From assembly GCA_002399435.1 (NCBI GenBank), contig DHDO01000005.1, positions 14,162-26,064 on the forward strand: DNA of 11,903 nucleotides, written 5' to 3'. This document shows, piece after piece, positions 6,697 to 11,903 of the stretch; within the stretch, counting starts at the first letter, position 1, and the number at the start of each line of letters is the position of its first letter. The stretch is from Firmicutes bacterium UBA4874 (GTDB taxonomy: Bacteria; Bacillota; Clostridia; Caldicoprobacterales; DTU083). Below the pieces are notes generated by a model. That model had not been told where the DNA came from, searched no databases, and worked only from the letters and a program-made list of their open reading frames with translations. The translations under genes were made by a program, and so were the position numbers.

Positions 6697-8368
6697 TTTC
6701 CAGGGACTCCTTCAGCTTGGTCAGTGCGATTTTTGTTTCCGCCGTGGTTTCGCCCAAAAGGGAAGCGATTTCCTGAACAACCCGCATTTGCTTCCCGATG
6801 ACCTTGTCGGTGATTTCTATGGTGTTCCGGTTATTCTGTTCCTTTTGGATGCGCTCCGTTTCTTCTTCGGTGATATCCCGCATGATGCTGATCAGGATAT
6901 GGAAATTCTTATCATGGATAATGGTTTCCCGGATATATTTTTTGTACTGACGGAGGTAATTCTGCTTGTCACGGGTTCCTCTGCCGCTTGCCAATACGGT
7001 AATGTATTCGATGGGGTCCAGGAAATCCACCACCGGCCTGCCCAGGGCATCCCCTTTGCTCTTGATATTCATAATCCGGCAGGCCGCTCCGTTGATCTGC
7101 TGGATGTTCAGGTCCTCATCCAGTACCATGATCCCGTTGGGGGTATTGTTGATGATATTGTCGGAAAAGGACTCTGCCTTTTCTTTCAAAAAGGGCAGGC
7201 ACATGGTCAGGTCGGCCTTGCCCATGCAGACGGCCGCCGCTTTTTCCCTGCAGGTATTATAGCCGCAGCTGCCGCAATTCAGTTCCTGCTCCGGTGTTGG
7301 CTTTCCCATCAGCAGCAGGACTTCCCGGATGGCGTCATTCCCGGGCATTTTTATTTCCCGGGCCTTAAAAGGCATGTCTTTTCGCAATTCTTCCCTGCCG
7401 GGCTGGGAAACCGGAAAATCCGCATCACCGGCATAACCATCCACGGCAAGATAGTCCCGGATGGTGACCCTGTGGTCCTTGTCCATGGCCGGGCCGCCGA
7501 TACAGCTGCCCGAACAGGCGGACATCTCAATGAAGCATTTGGAGATCCTGCCGCAAACAATATCCTCCAGGGCGTGGATGCAGTTTTCTGTACCGTCGAT
7601 GGTGATATAGCTGTAATCCTTCCGCGGGCGGTCCATGGACCGGATGATTCCTCCGGCGGTGGGGAAAAGCCTGGCGCGGCCGGCATGGTGCTCTTCCGGT
7701 ACCGGCTCAAAGGAAATATTTTCTTCCTCCAGCCATTCCGTCAGTTCTTCAAAGGTCAGCACACAGTCCACAATGCCTTCATACCCGTCCGCCTCCGCCT
7801 TTTTGGAGATGCACGGACCAATAAACACGGTATAGGCTTCCGGATGTTCCTTTTTTATTTTCCTGCAGTGGGCCTGCATGGGGGATATCACAGGGGCCAG
7901 ATATTTCAGCGCTTCCGGATAATACTTCTGAATCAGCGTATTCACGGAATGGCAGCAGGAAGAGATAATGACGTCATGGGTGCCATCCCGGATCATTTCA
8001 TCGTATTGCCTTTTGACAATGGTCGCCCCCACGGCGGTTTCTTCCGCGGCGGTAAACCCAAGACGGGTCAGCGCCTTTTCCATGGACCGGATGCTGACGC
8101 CTTCGTAGTTGGCCACAAAGGACGGGGCAATGCTGGCAAAAACCGGTCGGGAAGAGCGAATCATTTCCCTGACCCGGTCCGTATCATTGCGTATGATCTT
8201 GGCATTCTGCGGGCAGTTGACAAAGCACTGCCCGCAGAGGATGCAGTCCTCCTCCAGAATATGGGCCTGGTTATCGGAGAATTGAATGGATTTTACCGGA
8301 CAATGCCGGATACACTTATAGCAGTTCCTGCAGTTTGATTTTTTCAGTCGCAGATAGTTTCCCTTCAT
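6689..8368 (-). CDS. hydS: Putative sensory [FeFe] hydrogenase with PAS domain (HydS, group C)
   Basis: The product has 559 residues. An N-terminal 2[4Fe-4S] ferredoxin domain (C13-C16-C19-C23-P and C42-C45-C48-C52-P) is followed by the H-cluster domain (about 70-300). Its loops are altered: SSCCHS at 136-141 (L1), GPCISKK at 184-190 (L2) and MSACSGSCIGGP at 282-293 (L3). All cysteines expected for the cluster are present. Next is a small [4Fe-4S] domain, CGSCGYNTC at 365-373 plus C390, then a PAS domain (about 398-505, starting near NTPNGIMVLDEDL) and a helical tail (505-559). This architecture defines the HydS group, proposed to sense H2 or redox state rather than produce H2. No histidine kinase or cyclase domain follows, so the signal must leave through protein contacts, most likely with the phosphatase encoded next. 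ATG 8368 forms an ATGA overlap with the upstream [2Fe-2S] gene. An in-frame extension to 8497 only overlaps that gene. Confidence 0.9.
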   Translation of the reverse strand: MKGNYLRLKKSNCRNCYKCIRHCPVKSIQFSDNQAHILEEDCILCGQCFVNCPQNAKIIRNDTDRVREMIRSSRPVFASIAPSFVANYEGVSIRSMEKALTRLGFTAAEETAVGATIVKRQYDEMIRDGTHDVIISSCCHSVNTLIQKYYPEALKYLAPVISPMQAHCRKIKKEHPEAYTVFIGPCISKKAEADGYEGIVDCVLTFEELTEWLEEENISFEPVPEEHHAGRARLFPTAGGIIRSMDRPRKDYSYITIDGTENCIHALEDIVCGRISKCFIEMSACSGSCIGGPAMDKDHRVTIRDYLAVDGYAGDADFPVSQPGREELRKDMPFKAREIKMPGNDAIREVLLLMGKPTPEQELNCGSCGYNTCREKAAAVCMGKADLTMCLPFLKEKAESFSDNIINNTPNGIMVLDEDLNIQQINGAACRIMNIKSKGDALGRPVVDFLDPIEYITVLASGRGTRDKQNYLRQYKKYIRETIIHDKNFHILISIMRDITEEETERIQKEQNNRNTIEITDKVIGKQMRVVQEIASLLGETTAETKIALTKLKESLENE

Positions 8369-8622
8369 GCCTGCACGCTTCCCGCCTTTTTCAGTATATG
8401 CCGGTCGAAGATCTCTGAAAAGTTCTCCGGGGATACGCCGCATACGATCCGGTCGTCCACCTTTATGGTGACGCCGTCGGTGCATTTGCCCAGACAAAAG
8501 GCGGCGGACAGATTCACTTTATCTTCCAGCCCGTTTTTTTTCAGATATTCCTTCATCAGGCGGACAATGTGGTAAGATCCCTTCAAATGGCAGGAACTGC
8601 CGACACAAACACAGATGTTCAT
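8365..8622 (-). CDS. Thioredoxin-like [2Fe-2S] ferredoxin domain protein
   Basis: This is an 85-residue cytosolic protein. Four cysteines, C6, C11, C43 and C47 (CVGSSC and CLGKC), give the pattern of thioredoxin-fold [2Fe-2S] ferredoxins, as in NuoE and the HydC/HndA subunits of multimeric hydrogenases. C4 is an additional cysteine. The helix and sheet pattern (HLKGSYHIVRLMKEYLKKNGL, then a strand before the second cysteine pair) fits this fold. The start at 8622 is fixed by a very strong GGAGGAGG ribosome site 5-6 nt upstream; an in-frame ATG at 8700 lacks one. The stop overlaps the hydS start (ATGA), which points to coupled translation and probably a fixed ratio with HydS. It probably passes electrons to or from HydS, or serves as a regulatory subunit, but this is an inference from position. 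Confidence 0.85.
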   Translation of the reverse strand: MNICVCVGSSCHLKGSYHIVRLMKEYLKKNGLEDKVNLSAAFCLGKCTDGVTIKVDDRIVCGVSPENFSEIFDRHILKKAGSVQA

Positions 8623-8715
8623 AATTCCTCCTCCTGTCCCATGTACCTGGAACGGATATGCTTCTTCGTTCTTATCATTTTTCTGATCCGGCTCAGGCAT
8701 TTTAACCCGCTGATT

Positions 8716-11376
8716 TCATCGGATCGGTTCCCCGTAATAGGCTTTGCGGTACAGTTCCTTCAGATCGCTTACCAGGGGATAGCGGGGGTTGGCCGTGGTG
8801 CATTGGTCTTCAAAGGCCCTTTCCGAAAGTTCCGGCAGAGCCGCCAGGAAATCTTTTTCGTCCACACCGCATTCCTGAATGGATGCAGGCTCGTTCAGGC
8901 GTTTCATCAGGTCCTGTATGGCCCGGATCAGGCTTGTGATCTGTTCTTCCCGGGTACTGCCGCCAAAATCCATATGGCGGGATATCTGCGCATAACGGGC
9001 GTCTGCCACGAATTCGCTGTATTTCGGAAAGATGGCAAATTTAAAGGGTTTCTGCGCATTGTAGTCGATGGTGTAGGGAAGCAGAATGGCATTGGCGCGG
9101 CCATGCGGAATATGGAATTCCCCTCCCAGTTTATGGGCCAGGGAATGATTGACTCCCAGGAACGCATTGGAGAAGGCCATGCCGGCAATGCAGGACGCAT
9201 TATGGATTTTTTCCCGGGCTACTTCATCATTGGGGTTTTCGTAGCTTCGGGGCAGATATTGGAACACCATCTCGATGGCTTTCATGGCCAGCCCATCGGT
9301 ATAATCCGAAGCAATCACGGACACATAAGCTTCAATGGCATGTGTCAGGACATCCATGCCGGTGTCTGCGGTAATGGACTTCGGCATGGTGGCGACAAAC
9401 TGGGGATCGATGATCGCCACATCCGGGGTCAGTTCGTAGTCGGTGAGGGGATACTTGATATTTCCGTTCTTTTTGTCGGTTATGACAGAAAAGGAAGTTA
9501 CTTCCGAGCCGGTTCCTGACGTAGTGGGAATGGCGACCATCTTTGCCTTTGTCCCCAGGTTCGGAAAATGGAAGGCGCGTTTGCGGATATCCATGAACTT
9601 CAGCTTCAGCCCGTCAAAGCTGGTATCCGGATGTTCATAAAACAGCCACATTCCCTTTGCCGCATCAATGGCAGAGCCGCCGCCCAGCGCGATAATCACA
9701 TCCGGCTGGAAGGCATTCATGGCCGTGACGCCTTTTTGAATGGTTTCCACCGACGGATCCGGTTCCACTTCAGAGAAGATCTCACTGTGGCAGTACTGTT
9801 GCCTTTTTCTCAGGTAGTAGAGAACCTTATCCACATATCCCAGCTTCACCATCATGGGGTCTGCGACGATAAAGGCCCGGTGGATATCAGGCATATCCCT
9901 CAGATACTGAACCGAATCTTTTTCAAAATAGATCTTGGGTGGAATTTTGAACCACTGCATTCGGGCCCGCCTCCTTGCGATGCGCTTCTTGTTGATCAGA
10001 TTCACGGTGGAAACATTGGCTGTGGTGGAATTCCTGCCGAAGGATCCGCAGCCCAGGGTCAGGGAGGGAACATTGGTGTTGTAGATGTCTCCGATGGCTC
10101 CCTGGGAAGACGGCGTGTTGACAATGATACGTCCCACCTGCATTTCCTCTCCGAACCTTCTGCAGAGCTCCCGGTCGCTCGAATGAATCACGGCGGAATG
10201 TCCCAGGCCTCCCAGCTTCAGCATATCCTTTGCATATTGAAAGCCCTGTTTTTCATCCCTGCAGACGAAATAAGCCAGTACGGGGGACAGCTTTTCCAGG
10301 GAAAGGGGATACTCCCGGGAAGGCCGCGGCAGCCTTGCCAGCAGGATTTTGGTTCCCGCCGGGACATCCAGTCCCGCACCTTTTGCGATGGTTTCGGCAG
10401 ATTGCCCTGCCACGGCAGGATTCACCGACATTTTTTCCGTATTGATGACATAACGGCTGAGCCGGGCGGTTTCTTCCTCATTGGTAAAATAACAGTTGTT
10501 TTCCTTCATATAGGATTCAAATGCCTCATGGATCTCCTCATCCACGATAACAGCCTGTTCCGATGCACAGATCATGCCGTTGTCAAAGGTTTTGGAAATC
10601 ATAAGGTCCGTGCAGGCCCTGCCGAGATCCACATTTTTGTTAATATAGCAGGGAACGTTTCCGGGGCCGACGCCCAAAGCGGGTTTCCCGCAGCTGTAAG
10701 CCGACTTGACCATGCCGGCACCCCCGGTGGCCAGGATCAGGGAGATTCCCTTGTGCTTCATCAGCGCCGTGGTGGCTTCCAGGGAAGGAGTCTCAATCCA
10801 TTGGATGCAGTGTTCCGGCGCGCCATTTTGAACAGCGGCCTTTTTGACAATGCGGGCTGCCTCCGAAGAGCATTTCTGAGCGGAAGGGTGAAACGCAAAT
10901 ATAATGGGATTCCTGGTTTTTGCGCATATCAGGGATTTGAATATGGTGGTGGAAGTGGGATTGGTAACCGGGGTAATGCCGGCGACAACTCCCACCGGTT
11001 CTGCAATTTCAATGTAATCCTCCAGCTCATTTTCCTCAATCACACCGACGGTCTTCTGATGTTCGATGCTGTGATAGATATATTCCGTGGCAAAGATGTT
11101 CTTGATGACCTTGTCTTCGAACAAGCCTCTTTTTGTCTCGTCCACGGCAAGATGCGCCAGATACATATGCCGGTCCAGCCCGGCCAGGGTCATGGCCTGT
11201 ACAATCCGATCCACCTGCTTCTGGTCCAGTTTCATATATTCCTTCAGGGCCTGCTGCGCGTTGGCTACCAGATGGTCCACCATCTCCCCGATGTCTGTGG
11301 AAGAGGTGTTCGGTACAGCCTTGTTTTCCTTCCCCGTATTTTCTGTGTTTCGATTTGCTTGCTTTTTCTTTTCCAT
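8716..11376 (-). CDS. adhE: Bifunctional acetaldehyde-CoA/alcohol dehydrogenase AdhE
   Basis: The 886-residue product catalyses acetyl-CoA to acetaldehyde to ethanol, using two NADH. The N-terminal CoA-acylating aldehyde dehydrogenase domain (about 30-460) has GVGPGN at 235-240 and the catalytic C270 in DNGMICASEQ. The C-terminal iron-dependent alcohol dehydrogenase domain (about 475-886) has GGGS at 565-568 and the iron ligands D675, H679 (GMDVLTHAIEA), H744 and H758 (GVNHSLAHKL ... HIPHG). All key residues are present. Members assemble into spirosome filaments. Compared with E. coli AdhE, the first 24 or so residues form an extra Lys/Asn/Thr-rich stretch. The start at 11376 is supported by AAGGGGG about 7 nt upstream. 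It is the first gene of the operon; 93 bp separate it from the [2Fe-2S] gene. Transcription is probably Rex-controlled, given the operator-like site over its promoter. Confidence 0.97.
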   Translation of the reverse strand: MEKKKQANRNTENTGKENKAVPNTSSTDIGEMVDHLVANAQQALKEYMKLDQKQVDRIVQAMTLAGLDRHMYLAHLAVDETKRGLFEDKVIKNIFATEYIYHSIEHQKTVGVIEENELEDYIEIAEPVGVVAGITPVTNPTSTTIFKSLICAKTRNPIIFAFHPSAQKCSSEAARIVKKAAVQNGAPEHCIQWIETPSLEATTALMKHKGISLILATGGAGMVKSAYSCGKPALGVGPGNVPCYINKNVDLGRACTDLMISKTFDNGMICASEQAVIVDEEIHEAFESYMKENNCYFTNEEETARLSRYVINTEKMSVNPAVAGQSAETIAKGAGLDVPAGTKILLARLPRPSREYPLSLEKLSPVLAYFVCRDEKQGFQYAKDMLKLGGLGHSAVIHSSDRELCRRFGEEMQVGRIIVNTPSSQGAIGDIYNTNVPSLTLGCGSFGRNSTTANVSTVNLINKKRIARRRARMQWFKIPPKIYFEKDSVQYLRDMPDIHRAFIVADPMMVKLGYVDKVLYYLRKRQQYCHSEIFSEVEPDPSVETIQKGVTAMNAFQPDVIIALGGGSAIDAAKGMWLFYEHPDTSFDGLKLKFMDIRKRAFHFPNLGTKAKMVAIPTTSGTGSEVTSFSVITDKKNGNIKYPLTDYELTPDVAIIDPQFVATMPKSITADTGMDVLTHAIEAYVSVIASDYTDGLAMKAIEMVFQYLPRSYENPNDEVAREKIHNASCIAGMAFSNAFLGVNHSLAHKLGGEFHIPHGRANAILLPYTIDYNAQKPFKFAIFPKYSEFVADARYAQISRHMDFGGSTREEQITSLIRAIQDLMKRLNEPASIQECGVDEKDFLAALPELSERAFEDQCTTANPRYPLVSDLKELYRKAYYGEPIR

Positions 11377-11515
11377 AAAAAGTCCCCCTTATCAAGATGA
11401 AATAACAATCAGGAATCCTGTGTTTCCTTATTGGGCCATATGATACACATTTCTGTGCAGGCCTGTCATGGAACATGCGAAGCTTTCCGGAAACTTAATC
11501 CCCGTAGATTTCCTG
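11377..11515 (-). other. Predicted adhE 5' leader, rich in dyads
   Basis: From the predicted start of transcription (about 11515) to the adhE ATG there are about 139 nt without a convincing ORF. Short dyads follow each other: TTTCCGGAAA at 11484-11493, CATG-GAA-CATG at 11467-11477, CAGGCCTG at 11458-11465, a stem-loop reading UGCACA-GAAA-UGUGUA on the transcript (11459 down to 11444) with a GAAA tetraloop, and CAGGATTCCTG at 11410-11420. The ribosome site AAGGGGG comes just before the start codon. I recognise no known riboswitch or T-box. E. coli adhE also has a structured leader that affects translation. Confidence 0.4.
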
Positions 11516-11521
11516 ATCCCC

Positions 11522-11550
11522 ATCATACCAGAGTTGATTTAGATTGTCAA
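11522..11550 (-). promoter_or_regulatory. Sigma-A promoter of the adhE-hydS operon
   Basis: On the - strand there is a perfect -35 TTGACA (11550-11545), a 17-bp spacer, and -10 TATGAT (11527-11522) preceded by TGG (extended -10, TGn). Transcription would start near 11515. The -35 lies wholly inside the Rex-like operator at 11544-11561. Confidence 0.8.
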
Positions 11551-11561
11551 TAATTTAACAT
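11544..11561. promoter_or_regulatory. Rex-like operator over the adhE -35 box
   Basis: The sequence TTGTCAATAATTTAACAT matches the clostridial Rex consensus TTGTTAANNNNTTAACAA at 12 of 14 fixed positions. It covers the whole adhE -35 box. Rex is an NADH/NAD+-sensing repressor that typically controls adhE and hydrogenase genes in Clostridia. Bound Rex would block RNA polymerase, and a rising NADH/NAD+ ratio would release it. The rex gene itself is not in the window. Confidence 0.65.
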
Positions 11562-11631
11562 ACGAAATGATATAGAAGTTTATGGGGTATTTCTCTCGAA
11601 AAATTGGGAAAGGGAGCAGGCGATCTCTCAT

Positions 11632-11656
11632 ATTGTCAGTATTTTGACGCGACAAT
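11632..11656. repeat. Inverted repeat ATTGTC-N13-GACAAT in the divergent control region
   Basis: Perfect 6-bp arms lie at 11632-11637 and 11651-11656 with a 13-bp spacer. The arms are about two helical turns apart centre to centre, as for a dimeric regulator site. The left part (TTGTCAGTATTTTGACGC) also loosely resembles a Rex site. Its function is unknown. Confidence 0.35.
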
Positions 11657-11678
11657 CCGTCCGGATCTCCGGAAAGTT

Positions 11679-11726
11679 GATGCGAATCCACATAGATGCG
11701 AATCCGGATGGATGCGAATTCAGTTG
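11679..11726 (+). repeat. Three 16-bp tandem repeats (core GATGCGAATYC)
   Basis: The core GATGCGAATCC occurs at 11679 and 11695, and GATGCGAATTC at 11711, with an exact 16-bp period. The last unit's core ends 37 bp upstream of the -35 of the divergent alcohol dehydrogenase. The tails between cores (ACATA, GGATG, AGTTG) differ. The exact spacing and position suggest a binding array for a regulator. It is too short and irregular for CRISPR and has no replication genes nearby. Confidence 0.8.
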
Positions 11727-11758
11727 AAGTAAACAAAAAAGAAAGAGAAAATTCATAA

Positions 11759-11776
11759 TTGACAAATATTTAACCA
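11759..11776. promoter_or_regulatory. Weak Rex-like site over the alcohol dehydrogenase -35 box
   Basis: TTGACAAATATTTAACCA matches the Rex consensus at 11 of 14 fixed positions and covers the -35 box. Part of the match is the -35 hexamer itself, so chance is a real alternative. It shares the TTGNCAA...TTTAAC layout with the better site at 11544-11561. Confidence 0.35.
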
Positions 11777-11786
11777 ATGTTATAAT
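11759..11786 (+). promoter_or_regulatory. Sigma-A promoter of the divergent alcohol dehydrogenase
   Basis: There is a perfect -35 TTGACA (11759-11764), a 16-bp spacer, and a perfect -10 TATAAT (11781-11786) with TGT before it (extended -10). An A-rich tract at 11730-11757 lies where an UP element would be. Transcription would start near 11793, giving a leader of about 30 nt. Confidence 0.82.
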
Positions 11787-11823
11787 GGTATGGAATCAAA
11801 TATATCTTGTGGAGGTTTTGTTT

Positions 11824-11903
11824 ATGAAGGGATATGGAGTATTATCTTTGAATCAGCCCGGATGGATTGAAAAGGAGAAACCGAAGTGTGGCCCGCTGGA
11901 CGC
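11824..11903 (+). CDS. Zinc-type NAD(P)-dependent alcohol dehydrogenase, N-terminal part (3' truncated by window edge)
   Basis: Only the first 26 codons are visible. MKGYGVLSLNQPGWIEKEKP closely resembles the start of the clostridial secondary alcohol (isopropanol) dehydrogenases of the medium-chain zinc family, such as the C. beijerinckii enzyme (MKGFAMLGINKLGWIEKERP). These reduce ketones or aldehydes with NADPH or NADH. The catalytic zinc ligands lie beyond the window, so substrate and cofactor cannot be judged. The start is well fixed by GGAGG at 11811-11815 with an 8-nt spacer and a consensus promoter upstream. It is divergent from adhE, and both probably respond to redox state. Confidence 0.75.
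   Translation, partial: MKGYGVLSLNQPGWIEKEKPKCGPLD

Noticed and set aside
5776-6801. 341-codon open frame on the + strand opposite the phosphatase
   Set aside because: It is antisense to PP2C metal-binding motifs, with no ribosome site and no recognisable product.
6653-8338. 561-codon open frame on the + strand opposite hydS
   Set aside because: The protein shows no family motif and lies antisense to well-supported iron-sulfur motifs of HydS. It is a shadow frame.
6689-8497. Longer form of HydS starting at 8497
   Set aside because: The 43 extra residues overlap the [2Fe-2S] gene in another frame and look random. The ATGA junction at 8365-8368 and the ferredoxin motif right after it support 8368.
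8365-8700. Longer form of the [2Fe-2S] protein starting at 8700
   Set aside because: The extra 26 residues are unlike the family, and no ribosome site precedes 8700, whereas GGAGGAGG precedes 8622.
9568-11400. 610-codon open frame on the + strand opposite adhE
   Set aside because: It is fully antisense to a clear 886-residue AdhE, has no ribosome site or recognisable domain, and covers the adhE promoter-proximal leader. It is a by-product of codon use in adhE.
11679-11726. Repeat array as a CRISPR or replication iteron
   Set aside because: Units are only 16 bp with 5-bp variable tails, there are just three of them, and no cas or rep genes are present. A promoter-linked regulator array fits better.
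11539-11736. 65-codon - strand open frame in the divergent control region
   Set aside because: No ribosome site precedes it, its composition is that of repeats and AT-rich DNA, and it overlaps the 16-bp repeats, the Rex-like site and the adhE -35.

Overview
The window looks like a piece of chromosome from a strictly anaerobic, fermenting Firmicute of the class Clostridia, probably a Lachnospiraceae- or Ruminococcaceae-like organism. The evidence is two different [FeFe] hydrogenase-family proteins, a bifunctional AdhE, strong GGAGG-type ribosome binding sites, TTG/GTG starts, and moderately GC-rich genes separated by one AT-rich control region. I assign no species.

Left part (1-3833, + strand): the 3' end of a phosphoglucomutase/phosphomannomutase gene, an ABC exporter half-transporter (permease fused to ATPase), a YigZ/IMPACT-family protein, and an AraD-type L-ribulose-5-phosphate 4-epimerase. 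They are closely spaced and look co-directional rather than functionally linked. A 44-bp piece of the end of yigZ is repeated 62 bp downstream. The repeat lies between yigZ and araD, in the araD reading frame.

Right part (3940-11376, - strand, convergent with the left part): a five-gene fermentation and hydrogen-sensing operon. In transcription order it is adhE (acetyl-CoA to ethanol), a thioredoxin-fold [2Fe-2S] protein, hydS (a group C putative sensory [FeFe] hydrogenase with a PAS domain), a SpoIIE/PP2C-type serine phosphatase, and a group B-type monomeric [FeFe] hydrogenase. The three middle genes overlap by 4 and 8 bp. The order closely resembles the unit described for Ruminococcus albus 7 (Aad, kinase, phosphatase, HydS, HydA2, redox repressor). 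The likely logic is that HydS reads H2 or the redox state, the phosphatase relays the signal, and AdhE plus the downstream hydrogenase are made when electrons must be disposed of at high H2 or NADH.

Control region (11377-11823): a 447-bp divergent region between adhE and a + strand zinc-type alcohol dehydrogenase gene that runs off the window. Both genes have near-perfect sigma-A promoters with a consensus TTGACA -35 and a TGn-extended -10. The adhE -35 lies inside a good Rex-like operator, and the -35 of the divergent gene lies inside a weaker Rex-like sequence. Three 16-bp tandem units sit upstream of the divergent promoter. The adhE transcript is predicted to carry a leader of about 140 nt that is rich in dyads.

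The most interesting features are the HydS-phosphatase signalling module with altered H-cluster motifs, the Rex-like operators over both alcohol dehydrogenase promoters, the 16-bp repeat array, and the yigZ-tail duplication.
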